Below, in pieces: positions 18,108 through 27,154 of a stretch of DNA of 64,000 nt. The first letter of the stretch is position 1. Every line of letters begins with the position of its first letter. The stretch lies in NCBI GenBank assembly GCA_044347745.1, contig JBIKUD010000002.1:1-64000 (forward strand), read 5' to 3'. The notes under the pieces are model-generated. The model was not told where the DNA came from and did no database searches. It saw only the letters and a program-made list of their open reading frames with translations. This stretch comes from JAIBBV01 sp044347745. GTDB taxonomy: Bacteria > Bdellovibrionota_C > UBA2361 > JAFLCA01. Made by a program: the position numbers and the translations under genes.

Positions 18108-18509
18108 TTAGACAAGGTCCGAAAGGTGCGTATTCTCCAGGCGCTTCGCCAGCTCGTCTCGAATCTCTCTCAAAAACTTAGTTACTTTCTTCTCACGAGT
18201 AATTGGTGTTACTTCGTGAAAAAACAAACTCACTGATCGCGAGGGAGCCAAAGGGCCATCAAAAAGCCGCACCACTTCGGCAAGTGAAATTTCGGAAGGT
18301 CTCCTATTAAGAGCGTACCCACCTTTTGTTCCCTTAACACTCACGACGAGCTTTGCTTTTTTTAACTTAAAAAGAATTTGCTGCAAAAAGCCCTTCGGAA
18401 TTTCTTGCGCACTCGCGATGGCATCACCGTGAGCCCGTGCACCGACCTCTAACCGAGCCAAATAAAGCAAAGCTAAAAAAGCGTATTCTGTTTGACTACT
18501 TAGGCGCAT
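18108..18509 (-). CDS. Rrf2 family transcriptional regulator
   Basis: A 133-residue winged-helix Rrf2 protein (MRLSSQTEYAFLALLYLAR, helix-turn-helix IPKGFLQQILFKLKKAKLV, wing KGTKGGYAL). It lacks the three cysteines of the iron-sulfur-binding IscR/NsrR class, so it resembles the cysteine-metabolism regulator CymR. It is divergent from a cysteine dioxygenase gene, 87 bp away, which is its probable target. Confidence 0.92.
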   Translation of the reverse strand: MRLSSQTEYAFLALLYLARLEVGARAHGDAIASAQEIPKGFLQQILFKLKKAKLVVSVKGTKGGYALNRRPSEISLAEVVRLFDGPLAPSRSVSLFFHEVTPITREKKVTKFLREIRDELAKRLENTHLSDLV

Positions 18510-18596
18510 ACAATCTCTTAGTTGACAAATACAGTAAACAAGCAGAGACTCTCAAAAAATACCGGACCACTTTTAAATTGACACAGAGAAGAGAGA

Positions 18597-19202
18597 ATGA
18601 GTTTAGACCGGATAGATCATCAAAGCTACACCACTTCTGTCGCTCAGTTTGTTAACAAGCTGAGTCAACAACGTGGCCGTCTTTCTGCGCCAGAAATAGG
18701 CCAATTGCTTACGCAATCTCATATCACGCGCGCAGACCTCGCAGCTTGGACATTATTCAACCCCGAGTTATACACCCGCTCACTTGTTTTCCAAAATGAA
18801 CACTTTGAGTTAAGAACTCTTTGCTGGCTACCCGGACAATCCACCCCAATTCACGACCACAAGAACTCAGCCTGTGCGGTAAAAGTAATTAGCGGACATG
18901 CAACTGAGATTGTCTACACACAAGCCGCAAATGGACAATTAATCCCATACTCCTCTACCCGCTACTCGGAAGGCGCAGTAGTTTTCTCCGAAGATGAAGA
19001 TACCCATCAAATGGCAAACTTTGAAGGCGAGAATGAGACATTGGTAACTCTGCACTGTTACTCTCCCCCGCTCTCTGGTTTTCGCATATTTGATGCAACC
19101 AATGCCTTTTTCTCAGATTATCAAAACCTTGTTGATAAAGTTTCCGCTCGTTTGTCAGGAACAGGGGCTGCGGTCGTCATTCATAACCCCTGTGCGATAT
19201 GA
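18597..19202 (+). CDS. Cysteine dioxygenase
   Basis: A 201-residue cupin with the cysteine dioxygenase iron ligands: PGQSTPIHDHKNS (HxH) and a third His in HCYSPPLSG-type second cupin motif. It should oxidise L-cysteine to cysteine sulfinate. It is coupled by a four-base overlap to the FAD/NAD(P)-binding gene and divergent from an Rrf2 regulator, suggesting cysteine-responsive control. Confidence 0.9.
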   Translation: MSLDRIDHQSYTTSVAQFVNKLSQQRGRLSAPEIGQLLTQSHITRADLAAWTLFNPELYTRSLVFQNEHFELRTLCWLPGQSTPIHDHKNSACAVKVISGHATEIVYTQAANGQLIPYSSTRYSEGAVVFSEDEDTHQMANFEGENETLVTLHCYSPPLSGFRIFDATNAFFSDYQNLVDKVSARLSGTGAAVVIHNPCAI

Positions 19203-20569
19203 ATCTACAGTTTGACGTCGCAATCGTAGGCGGTGGACTTGGAGGTTTGGCAGTAGCATATCATTTGTCACGCCAAGCACTTGCCACCCGTCGCCCGCTT
19301 CGCTGCGCAATTATCGAGCCTCGTACGGTTCTGGGACAAGGAATTGCATATTCTTCTTCAAACCCCGCACACCTGCTGAATGTGCCGGCATCCAAAATGA
19401 GTTTGAGCGATGCATCACCAGACGACTTTCTAAAATGGCTCCAAAGCAATAAACACCCATTCCAAGCCGCAGATTTTGTGCCTCGTTATCTGTACGGCAA
19501 CTATCTGAACAGCACCTTAACGCGAACCTTAGACGAGACTAACGGATTCTTCACCCTTACACATCTTCGTGAAAAGGTTCAAAGTATCAGCCGACCCAAC
19601 GGTCAAACCTTTTGCCTCGAATGCGGGAATGCCCAGTCTCTACGTGCAGCTCAGGTAGTAGTAGCACTGGGCAATGATCTGACTGGCACCCCAGCACCGG
19701 CCCCCCTCCTTTCTCCTTGGCATGCTCCCAGCATCGAAAAAGCTTCTCACACAAAGAGAATTGCCATTTTAGGCACCGGCCTCACCGCAATCGATACCGT
19801 ACTTGCACTTGAAGAGAAAAATTCCAAGGCACAGTATACTCTCATATCACGCCGTGGACTGCTTCCTTTGCCTCATGCGGCCAGCCTCCCCGATGCCCCT
19901 GAGGTGCAAAAGGCACTGAGCGAGTTCCTCTCCATTCCCTCATTGGGTGGCAAGCTAAGGTACTTCCGGGCTAACTGCCAAGGCTTTAGCGAATGGAGGA
20001 GCCTACTTGATGCGCTGCGCCCCCATTCCCACCGCATCTGGTCTCAGTTGAGCCATCAAGAGCAACTACGTTTTCTCCGGCATCTAAAACCATACTGGGA
20101 AGTTCACCGACATAGAGTGCCAGAGCAAAGCCTAGAGAAAATAAAACAACTGACTCTAACCAAACGACTTCGAGTTATGAAAGCGCGAGTGACATTCCAC
20201 GCTGATTCAATACATCCGGTAAAAATATATTCGTCACACACAAATCAAGAGATTGGACTTTTCGATTGCGCTTTTGACTGCCGTGGGCTTTGGAACTCTC
20301 TGCCCAGCCACAAGAACCCAGTTTTACAGAGTCTGATTGACGCCAAATTAGCGCGTTATGACAGTCTCGGCCTTGGTATTATTCCCTACAAAGACCATAC
20401 GGGTGCCGTTACCGGAGAACTAAGTCCTCATTTATTTACACTTGGATCTTTGCGTCGAGGCGAATTATGGGAAACAACGGCGCTACGTGAGATTCGTCAG
20501 CAAGCAGAAGTAATCTCCAAAACTATTTTGCAACGAACAAGCGCACAATCAGAAATTTTGGCCTTGTAG
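19199..20569 (+). CDS. FAD/NAD(P)-binding oxidoreductase partner of cysteine dioxygenase
   Basis: A 456-residue protein with an N-terminal FAD motif (VAIVGGGLGGLAVAYHLS) and a second dinucleotide motif (IAILGTGLTAIDTVL) near residue 190, as in the FAD-NAD(P)-binding (PF13454-like) family. Its ATG overlaps the dioxygenase stop (ATGA). Pairing of these two families is recurrent in bacteria; the reaction is not known to me. It has no membrane segment. Confidence 0.85.
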   Translation: MNLQFDVAIVGGGLGGLAVAYHLSRQALATRRPLRCAIIEPRTVLGQGIAYSSSNPAHLLNVPASKMSLSDASPDDFLKWLQSNKHPFQAADFVPRYLYGNYLNSTLTRTLDETNGFFTLTHLREKVQSISRPNGQTFCLECGNAQSLRAAQVVVALGNDLTGTPAPAPLLSPWHAPSIEKASHTKRIAILGTGLTAIDTVLALEEKNSKAQYTLISRRGLLPLPHAASLPDAPEVQKALSEFLSIPSLGGKLRYFRANCQGFSEWRSLLDALRPHSHRIWSQLSHQEQLRFLRHLKPYWEVHRHRVPEQSLEKIKQLTLTKRLRVMKARVTFHADSIHPVKIYSSHTNQEIGLFDCAFDCRGLWNSLPSHKNPVLQSLIDAKLARYDSLGLGIIPYKDHTGAVTGELSPHLFTLGSLRRGELWETTALREIRQQAEVISKTILQRTSAQSEILAL

Positions 20570-20735
20570 TAAACATGCACTAACTCGGTTCGCGTTCGAC
20601 CTCACATTCCTCAAGTATGCAAGGCTGTCTACAATTCCCTCACCTAGGATATTTGAATTTTCCGACGTATTCACTAAAGCAACATAAATCGCTATAGTTC
20701 CCTCTCATACTTGCCCTTAGCGGAGCTTTAAACTT

Positions 20736-21533
20736 ATGAGCGCAGACCTCCTATACGGCGTCAATCAAGGCTGGATATTTCTCATTTCGCTAGCCCTTTT
20801 CTATGCCTGCGCCGAATTTGGCTACAGACTTGGAAATGCAGCGGCCCCCCGCCTCAATAAGGAGGCAACAACCCACGTCGGTACAATCGAAGGGGCCCTT
20901 CTAGGGCTTCTCGCCCTTCTGCTTGGCTTCGCATTTTCCATGGCAATGGACAGATATGACAATAGGCGCTCAGTGGTAGTAAATGAAGCAAACGATCTCC
21001 AAACAACTTACTTGCGTTCAAAGCTCCTGCACCCTCCCCACAATACCATTGTTGCCGACTTGCTGAAGCAGTACGTTGACTCTCGCGTTGAATACCTTAA
21101 AGCTGCTTACGATCAGCTCGTTCTTCAAAACGCTCTTAATCGCACCTCAGCCCTACAGAGATCACTATGGCAACAGGCAACACTCGCAGCACAAGAAAAT
21201 AACGATGAGGTTCGAACCGGCTATTTCATAGAATCACTTAACAATCTTATTGACGACCATACAAGACGTGTCGCTGCCATGGGAAACCATGTTCCAGAAA
21301 TCATCTTATTACTGCTTTTTTTTGTTGCAGCCATGACTATTGCAATGACAGGGTATAGTTCAGGACTAAACCAAACCCGCCTTGGTATCCCACGCTTTAT
21401 ACTGATACTTCTGACAAGTGCAACGCTCATGGTAATTATAGATTTAGACCGCCCTAAACGCGGCTTTATTAAAGTGACAGAAAAAGCCATGCTTGAATTG
21501 CAGCGAGAGCTTAATACCCCCTCGGCCTCCTAA
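20736..21533 (+). CDS. DUF4239 (bestrophin-like domain) membrane protein
   Basis: A 265-residue membrane protein: two N-terminal helices with THVGTIEGALLGLLALLLGFAFSMA, then a hydrophilic segment (DRYDNRRSVVVNEANDLQTTYLR), and two C-terminal helices. This is the DUF4239 pattern, sometimes annotated bestrophin-like; no activity is established. It is followed 24 bp later by an outer-membrane protein, possibly in one operon. Confidence 0.8.
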   Translation: MSADLLYGVNQGWIFLISLALFYACAEFGYRLGNAAAPRLNKEATTHVGTIEGALLGLLALLLGFAFSMAMDRYDNRRSVVVNEANDLQTTYLRSKLLHPPHNTIVADLLKQYVDSRVEYLKAAYDQLVLQNALNRTSALQRSLWQQATLAAQENNDEVRTGYFIESLNNLIDDHTRRVAAMGNHVPEIILLLLFFVAAMTIAMTGYSSGLNQTRLGIPRFILILLTSATLMVIIDLDRPKRGFIKVTEKAMLELQRELNTPSAS

Positions 21534-21557
21534 CATGTAACTTCTAAAGATCTACCT

Positions 21558-22580
21558 ATGTTTATACGCACACGCTCTTTATTCCTGCAGATAGTCCTTA
21601 CATGTGCCCTTCCCGCATTGAGCTTGGCACAAACTCTTAGTGTCGAAGAAATCATTCCAGAATTTACTCCAGCGGAAGAGTCGGGCTTACGTCGTGCATT
21701 CGCTCAGTTTACCTCAGCGAATGTGGTCTTCACCGAACGAAATGCAGCAAGCTCTGGTAACTTTGCTTTTGACAGGGGAGATACTGATATCTCTGTGCTT
21801 CATGTTCCCCTCACCCATACTTTTGGAACTAAGGGTGACTCACAAAGGCTTCAAATACGCGCTGCCTTGGGATATTTGAAATCGACAGGTTCAAGCACCG
21901 CACTGTATGATCTCTCAGAGCAGCTGGAACTTGAAGACCCCAGCCTTTTCAGCTTCGAGAACCAGCCAGATTTTGAGAACAATGAATCTACCTCTCTTTC
22001 CCTTGGACTCGGCCTAGTGCTTGAACCTATTCAAGGATTGCAGATAACACCCGCGCTCGATGCGGTATGGACACATGTAAGGCGTGAATTTGATGCCAAC
22101 AATTTAGTAAGTAAGCTCGTCGCCACACGTTACGATCGAGACATTTTTAATAATAGCACTGAAGCTATTTCATATTCTCCAAGTTTACTGGTTTCTTACC
22201 AAATTCCTGTGACTGACTGGCTTAAATTAAAACCTTCGGTAATGTACACCCACATTTGGTCTGAGGATCTATGGAGCAAAAGCAGATATGGCAGATTCTC
22301 CATCGACTCCGGCGTGATTCAAGCGGGAATCGCAGCTACCCTTCCGCTTCCTTTTGAATTGCTAGCAGGCAGTGGTGCTTTTCTTCGCCCTAATTTGCAA
22401 CTGACTGATCTCCATGGAGCAGTAACCAAATCTGTGGGCACCAACACGTTTGTTGAGTATGGTATCGAACTTGGAACCTCGCTGCAGGACCAAATTATCT
22501 CAGAAATTTCCCTCGGCTTTACTTATGTAAATGCCAAAAATTTTGACGGCAGCAGACTGAGTCTTGCAATTGAGTGGTGA
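21558..22580 (+). CDS. Outer-membrane beta-barrel protein (solitary autotransporter-barrel type)
   Basis: A 340-residue secreted protein with a signal peptide (cleavage near ALSLAQ) and alternating amphipathic strands ending in an aromatic residue (LAIEW). It resembles the family described as solitary outer membrane autotransporter beta-barrel proteins. No passenger domain is present. Function unknown. Confidence 0.75.
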   Translation: MFIRTRSLFLQIVLTCALPALSLAQTLSVEEIIPEFTPAEESGLRRAFAQFTSANVVFTERNAASSGNFAFDRGDTDISVLHVPLTHTFGTKGDSQRLQIRAALGYLKSTGSSTALYDLSEQLELEDPSLFSFENQPDFENNESTSLSLGLGLVLEPIQGLQITPALDAVWTHVRREFDANNLVSKLVATRYDRDIFNNSTEAISYSPSLLVSYQIPVTDWLKLKPSVMYTHIWSEDLWSKSRYGRFSIDSGVIQAGIAATLPLPFELLAGSGAFLRPNLQLTDLHGAVTKSVGTNTFVEYGIELGTSLQDQIISEISLGFTYVNAKNFDGSRLSLAIEW

Positions 22581-22609
22581 CCGTCGGCTGTAATATAAAG
22601 CCCCATCTC

Positions 22610-22628
22610 TTATCAATCTGGTTGATAA
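22610..22628. terminator. Palindrome after barrel gene
   Basis: TTATCAA-tctgg-TTGATAA lies 30 bp after the barrel-protein stop and 64 bp before the next start. With no T-tract it could be a weak terminator or an operator for the glycosyltransferase. Confidence 0.35.
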
Positions 22629-22691
22629 CCTGAGCGTCCAGCGTTCTTCCTGTGCTTGTGAAAACGAGTTTAACGGGCAATCATACTCCCG

Positions 22692-24374
22692 ATGTTGAAC
22701 TCTAGATCTGCAGAAATGCCGCCATCCCTACGTCTCCTCGCGCTACTCCTCTGCGCCGCCGTTTTACTACGTGGCAGCCTGCTTGAACATTCCGAGCTCA
22801 TAGATCCCACAGAAACCCGTTACGCTAGCGTAGCACAAGAGATGATACTCACAGATAACTGGCTTACACCTCAACTTCCTATGCCTGAAGGGGTGGTTCC
22901 CTATATGGGCAAGCCCCCACTACACTTTTGGCTTACGGCATCTGCATATAAGATTTTTCGAGTCGAAGAATGGACAGCTCGTCTGCCAAGCTGGTTAGGT
23001 AGCGTGGTCATTTTGGCGGTTATTTGGTGTTTTGCTCGGCGCTATTTTGACTCCGCGATGGGACTGTCTGCCGGATTGGTGGCATTTAGTTCAGTTATGT
23101 TTTTTTTCCTTGCCGGAGCCAGTGTTACCGACGTAACTCTTACCGCTCTCGTCTCACTCGCTACCTACTCCCTCTATGTCTTCGCTAGTTCCGACAACCC
23201 CACAAAAAAATGGGCCTGGGCCAGTGCTGCATGTATAGCCTTGGCTTTTCTTACCAAGGGTCCAGTCGCTATCGTGTTGTCGTGGCTTCCCGTGCTGCTT
23301 TGGAGTCTCCTTTTCAAAAAATTTGCTTGGCTCAAGAAAGTTCCTTGGTTTACCGCAAGCATCCTTTTTGTTGCCATTACTTTGCCCTGGTTCCTTGAAA
23401 ATGAGAAAGCTCAACCAGGGTCTCTTTGGTACTTTTTTTGGAATGAGAACATAGGCCGTTATCTCTTTAAAGAATATGGGGACAAATACGGAATTGGGCA
23501 TGTGCGACCATATGGCACATCTTGGCTCATGCTCTTGGTTGCGTTTTTGCCCTGGTCAATTATTCTCATCCGTCATTGGTACAAAGTAGGAACAGCGGAA
23601 CTCAAAAAAACGGTATACTCCAACCCGCACTTATGTTTCTGCCTTGTGTGGGGCCTCAGCGCAGCTTTGTTCTTTACTTTTGTTCGCCAGCTACACGCCA
23701 TGTACTTACTGCCGGCTGTTCCGGGTCTTGCTCTCTCCACAGCAGTATTGCTGCGACACTTTGAGTCTGACGCTGCAACTCACGCAGGTGTGACGCAGCG
23801 ATCCAAGGTGCCCTTGGTACTGGCATGTTTTCTATTTGGCGCTCATTATCTTGGTTTTTATTTGGACGGATCCATTTGGCTTCTCATATACGGCTTATTA
23901 GTTAGTGTCTTTGGGTGTCTCCTACTTTCCCGCATAATGCATGCCAATTCTGAGCATAAACTCATCGCAGCACTCTCCCTCGGTGCTTTTCTCCTATACT
24001 TCGCAGCCATCATGGGAGTAACTCCGTTTACAGATCAACTTCGCTCGACTTCTCGCCTCCTCGAATTAATAGCGGAAGACAGCAAAGAGGACCCCCGCGT
24101 ACCGCTTGTTGGTATGATGAGTAAAAATGGATTTTCCATGTATTGGGGATCCAGAGCATGGAAAAATGAATTATCCAGCGAAATAAAGGTGGACTACGTA
24201 GAACCAAATGAAATTCCAGCCGAAATGACTTATCTGATCTTAAGAAAAGAGCACATCAAATTTCTAATGGAAAAAGAGAAAGCCGACTTTAAATTAGAAA
24301 TTAAGCGTGGCAGCTGGTACCTATTTAAACGGCATGTATCACCAGCACCCGGCGAGCCCCCAAAAACATCCTAG
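22692..24374 (+). CDS. GT39-family (ArnT-like) polyprenyl-phosphate sugar transferase
   Basis: A 560-residue polytopic membrane protein with about 11 helices. The first periplasmic loop has the acidic motif in IDPTETRYASVAQEM and the KPPLHFWL stretch characteristic of ArnT/GT39-type enzymes, which move a sugar from a lipid-phosphate donor to lipid A or protein in the periplasm. The acceptor cannot be inferred. It is monocistronic and converges on the next signalling gene with 3 bp between stops. Confidence 0.88.
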   Translation: MLNSRSAEMPPSLRLLALLLCAAVLLRGSLLEHSELIDPTETRYASVAQEMILTDNWLTPQLPMPEGVVPYMGKPPLHFWLTASAYKIFRVEEWTARLPSWLGSVVILAVIWCFARRYFDSAMGLSAGLVAFSSVMFFFLAGASVTDVTLTALVSLATYSLYVFASSDNPTKKWAWASAACIALAFLTKGPVAIVLSWLPVLLWSLLFKKFAWLKKVPWFTASILFVAITLPWFLENEKAQPGSLWYFFWNENIGRYLFKEYGDKYGIGHVRPYGTSWLMLLVAFLPWSIILIRHWYKVGTAELKKTVYSNPHLCFCLVWGLSAALFFTFVRQLHAMYLLPAVPGLALSTAVLLRHFESDAATHAGVTQRSKVPLVLACFLFGAHYLGFYLDGSIWLLIYGLLVSVFGCLLLSRIMHANSEHKLIAALSLGAFLLYFAAIMGVTPFTDQLRSTSRLLELIAEDSKEDPRVPLVGMMSKNGFSMYWGSRAWKNELSSEIKVDYVEPNEIPAEMTYLILRKEHIKFLMEKEKADFKLEIKRGSWYLFKRHVSPAPGEPPKTS

Positions 24375-24377
24375 TTT

Positions 24378-25517
24378 TTATCCATCACGAGTGGGGATAC
24401 GTTCGTTCACCAATATAGGCTCGACTAGTCCAACCATGGAGTGATACGTAAGCACTTTTGTCAGTACAGCCGGACTAACCACAAACCCCTTGCGTAAAAG
24501 TAATTTGCCGTTTTTGTCTTTAACATCTGATAATAATCGGTGTCCGGGGCAAAGTTCTCGAACCTTCACCGGAAAACCTTGCGGTTCGAGTATGCCCGAA
24601 CCCATAGGTTCCTGCGCAAGCCGATCAAGATGCTCAAGCAACTTCAATTCCTCTTGGTTACAAGCTGACCGTTCAGCAGAACCTAAGTTATAGACCAACG
24701 CCTCATCGGGATGTGCATCAAATATTTTGGCCGCAAGTCCAAACAAAGCTACCTGTTCACGCATCGCCTCATCACTGGCTGATGTACCCTGATGCCAAAA
24801 TTCAAGTATCTGCGACAATCGCTCGAACCGAGGAATTACTTTAAGAAGTCTGACTGTCGTATCGACAGAGCCATTCAAAGAATGCTCCTCAAGGTCGCTT
24901 AATTTTTGCCCTTGCGAAATCTTGAGTAACACTTCAAGCGGCAACGCAAGTCGACCGACACCCTGCAGCAATGCAGCCAATTCAAGCTCAACCGTTGATA
25001 TCTGCAATTTCGTTCCGATTTCACGAAGAATCTGACGCATTCGAGCCGCACGAGCGATCCCGTCTGGATCTACAAATGTCAGTAAATCGTTAAGTAAACG
25101 AATGACCCCACCAAGAGTATTCTGCAAAAGATCCCGCTCATGTGCGAGCAGGGCTTTTCGTTCAACACCATCCTTTACCGCATTTTCAAGGGTCTCTATT
25201 GAGCAGGGTTTTGCGAGAAAGCGAAAAAACTGCCCCTCATTAATAGCTCGGGCAGCGGTTTTCTGGTCAGCCAAACCTGTTAACATGATTCGAGTGGTAT
25301 CGGGTGAAAGCTTTGAAATCTCGCGCAACAACTCAACCCCTTGCACACCAGGCATGTGCATATCAGAAACGACAACCGCCGGAGTTGGACCCGCTTTGAG
25401 GAGTGAAATAGCTTGACTCGCGCTGGTAGCAACCGCCACATCGTAAGAACTCGATAGTTTCCTTTTGAAGGCAGCTACTACATTGGGTTCATCGTCAACT
25501 AACAACACTCGTTCCAT
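24378..25517 (-). CDS. Response regulator: receiver plus degenerate HD-type domain
   Basis: The receiver (about residues 1-120) is intact (LVDDEPNVV, VVSDMHMPG, AKPC). The C-terminal ~250 residues look like an HD-GYP or HDOD-derived helical domain, but I do not see the HD or GYP catalytic residues, so it is probably not a phosphodiesterase. The ATG at 25517 has no Shine-Dalgarno; a sigma-54-type promoter ends so that transcription would start about 2 nt before it, implying a leaderless message. It is the leftmost gene of the signalling island. Confidence 0.85.
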   Translation of the reverse strand: MERVLLVDDEPNVVAAFKRKLSSSYDVAVATSASQAISLLKAGPTPAVVVSDMHMPGVQGVELLREISKLSPDTTRIMLTGLADQKTAARAINEGQFFRFLAKPCSIETLENAVKDGVERKALLAHERDLLQNTLGGVIRLLNDLLTFVDPDGIARAARMRQILREIGTKLQISTVELELAALLQGVGRLALPLEVLLKISQGQKLSDLEEHSLNGSVDTTVRLLKVIPRFERLSQILEFWHQGTSASDEAMREQVALFGLAAKIFDAHPDEALVYNLGSAERSACNQEELKLLEHLDRLAQEPMGSGILEPQGFPVKVRELCPGHRLLSDVKDKNGKLLLRKGFVVSPAVLTKVLTYHSMVGLVEPILVNERIPTRDG

Positions 25518-25529
25518 GAGCTATTTAAA

Positions 25530-25545
25530 TGCAAAGGCCATACCA
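25530..25545 (-). promoter_or_regulatory. Sigma-54 promoter of the REC-HD gene
   Basis: On the minus strand TGGTATGGCCTTTGCA fits the -24/-12 consensus (TGGYAYR-N4-TTGCW) at every position. Counting 12 nt past the GC gives a start near 25519, two bases before the ATG at 25517. The sigma-54 activator gene is next door (25598-26962). Confidence 0.75.
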
Positions 25546-25597
25546 ACTGTGGTCTAAGAGATACACCTAGAGACTTGAGGCCCTTTGGAGATTCGAG

Positions 25598-26962
25598 TTA
25601 CGATTCTGCAGACTGCGGGTGAGAATTTCCACTGCGTTTGAGAACATTATATACGGTCCTCAAGCTCACCCCCAACATGGCGGCGGCTCTAACCTTATCT
25701 CCACTGCATAAATCAAGTGTTTCACGAAAAAGCTGTTCCTCAACATCCTTTAATGTTCGCCCAGCCAAAGAGGCCCGCTCAGGATTCGCCACAGTTGCTT
25801 CAAATTGAGGAAGCTCTAGGTCTTTAACCGCGATAGTGGCTGAATCGGCAAAAGCAACTGCGCGTTCCAAAACATGCTCAAGCTCACGCACGTTACCCGG
25901 CCAGGGATACGCCTTAAGTGACTGCGCAGCCTCGGCAGAAATAACGACATTTTGGTGAGGCGCAATCTTCTGGAGGTGATAATCGGCAATGGGAAGTATA
26001 TCGTCGACTCTATCTCGTAAAGCAGGAATTTCAAGCGACAGCACATTTACGCGGTAGAAAAGATCACCTCGAAATTTCCCCAGGGACACTGCACCGGCGA
26101 GATTGGTATTTGTTGCCGTTATTATTCGGACATCAACCTGTTTGGTCGTTCTCCCGCCAACTCTACGCACAACTTTATCCTGCAAAAAACTCAGTAATTT
26201 GGGCTGCAACTCAAGAGGCAATTCACCTAATTCGTCCAATAAAACAGTGCCTCCATCACATTGCTCAAATATCCCCACTTTACTGGCACTCGCTCCCGTA
26301 AAGGCGCCTTTTTCATGCCCAAACAACTCTGATTCAAGAAGATCTTTGGGAAGTGCCGCACAATTTATCGCCAAGAATGGTTTTGCATTTCGTTTGCTCA
26401 TTGCATGAATTAAGGATGCAATTGCCGTTTTCCCCGTCCCACTCTCGCCAAGCAGCAAAACGGTGGCATCGAGAGATGCAATCTTCTCGAGTCGCATAAA
26501 GAGCCTTTGCATACTGGGGGATCCGGCGATAAAATTCTTATAGGCTGTGCCCACGATTTGTTTCTGCCGCCCAGAGCCTACCGTTGCCAGATGATACAGG
26601 ACGCTCGCCCGAGCAGTTAAATTGAGTAAATCCTCAGCAAGCCAATTCGGGGCTAATACCCAAAAGAGCTTCTCTTGACTGAGTTTTATCAGATCCCCTA
26701 AATGTGCATGAGAAGCACACACAATAATTTGCACTCGTGTCGCCATCCGGTGGATCTCTGAGGCTAGTCGTAATTGGGTTTCGATGCCAAGATCCGCACA
26801 GAGAACAACACACTCAAGCCCGTCCAAGATAAGGGTTTGGATACCCGCGATACTGTCGCGAGCCAGCGAAGAATATCCAGCCCCTTTTAACAGAGATTCA
26901 ATATGAGTCCGCTCTTCATTCGCCAGCCCAACTACGAGTATTTCGTACGTATTCATGCACAT
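25598..26962 (-). CDS. Sigma-54-dependent transcriptional activator (NtrC family)
   Basis: 454 residues: an N-terminal receiver-like domain lacking the usual acidic pocket and phosphoacceptor, so probably not phosphorylated in the normal way; a central AAA+ domain with Walker A (GESGTGKT), the sigma-54-contacting GAFTGA loop and Walker B (GTVLLDELGEL); and a C-terminal Fis-type helix-turn-helix (KVRAAAMLGVSLRTVYNVLKRSG). It lies between two genes with sigma-54-type promoters, the natural candidate activator of both. GGAG precedes the first of two nearby ATGs (26962, 26956). Confidence 0.93.
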   Translation of the reverse strand: MCMNTYEILVVGLANEERTHIESLLKGAGYSSLARDSIAGIQTLILDGLECVVLCADLGIETQLRLASEIHRMATRVQIIVCASHAHLGDLIKLSQEKLFWVLAPNWLAEDLLNLTARASVLYHLATVGSGRQKQIVGTAYKNFIAGSPSMQRLFMRLEKIASLDATVLLLGESGTGKTAIASLIHAMSKRNAKPFLAINCAALPKDLLESELFGHEKGAFTGASASKVGIFEQCDGGTVLLDELGELPLELQPKLLSFLQDKVVRRVGGRTTKQVDVRIITATNTNLAGAVSLGKFRGDLFYRVNVLSLEIPALRDRVDDILPIADYHLQKIAPHQNVVISAEAAQSLKAYPWPGNVRELEHVLERAVAFADSATIAVKDLELPQFEATVANPERASLAGRTLKDVEEQLFRETLDLCSGDKVRAAAMLGVSLRTVYNVLKRSGNSHPQSAES

Positions 26963-26976
26963 TTTGCTCCGATGAT

Positions 26977-26989
26977 TGTAAATTTTACA
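26977..26989. promoter_or_regulatory. Palindrome TGTAAA-T-TTTACA, possible enhancer site
   Basis: A perfect 6-1-6 palindrome between the activator and the wsp-like operon, about 140 bp upstream of the sigma-54 -12 element at 27140. That distance suits an upstream activator-binding site, and it could also serve autoregulation of the activator. A second, looser inverted repeat (CAGTA-N10-TACTG) lies near 27003-27022. Confidence 0.45.
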
Positions 26990-27125
26990 TCGACCAACCT
27001 CAGTATTTCTTGAGGTACTGAAAATACGACCGCAAAAATAAGACTTTTTCTGATCTCATTTGCTTATTTTTCAATTTAAGTCGAATCAAACGCCAAAAAA
27101 CCACCAGTACGATTGCAATTTTTTC

Positions 27126-27140
27126 TGGCCCCCTTTTTGC
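27126..27140 (+). promoter_or_regulatory. Sigma-54 promoter candidate of the wsp-like operon
   Basis: TGGCCC-CCTTT-TTGC keeps GG and GC exactly 10 nt apart and the TTGC box, with C for A at one -24 position. Transcription would begin near 27152, three bases before the ATG at 27155, again giving an almost leaderless message. Confidence 0.6.
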
Positions 27141-27154
27141 TCTGTTTACTCCAC

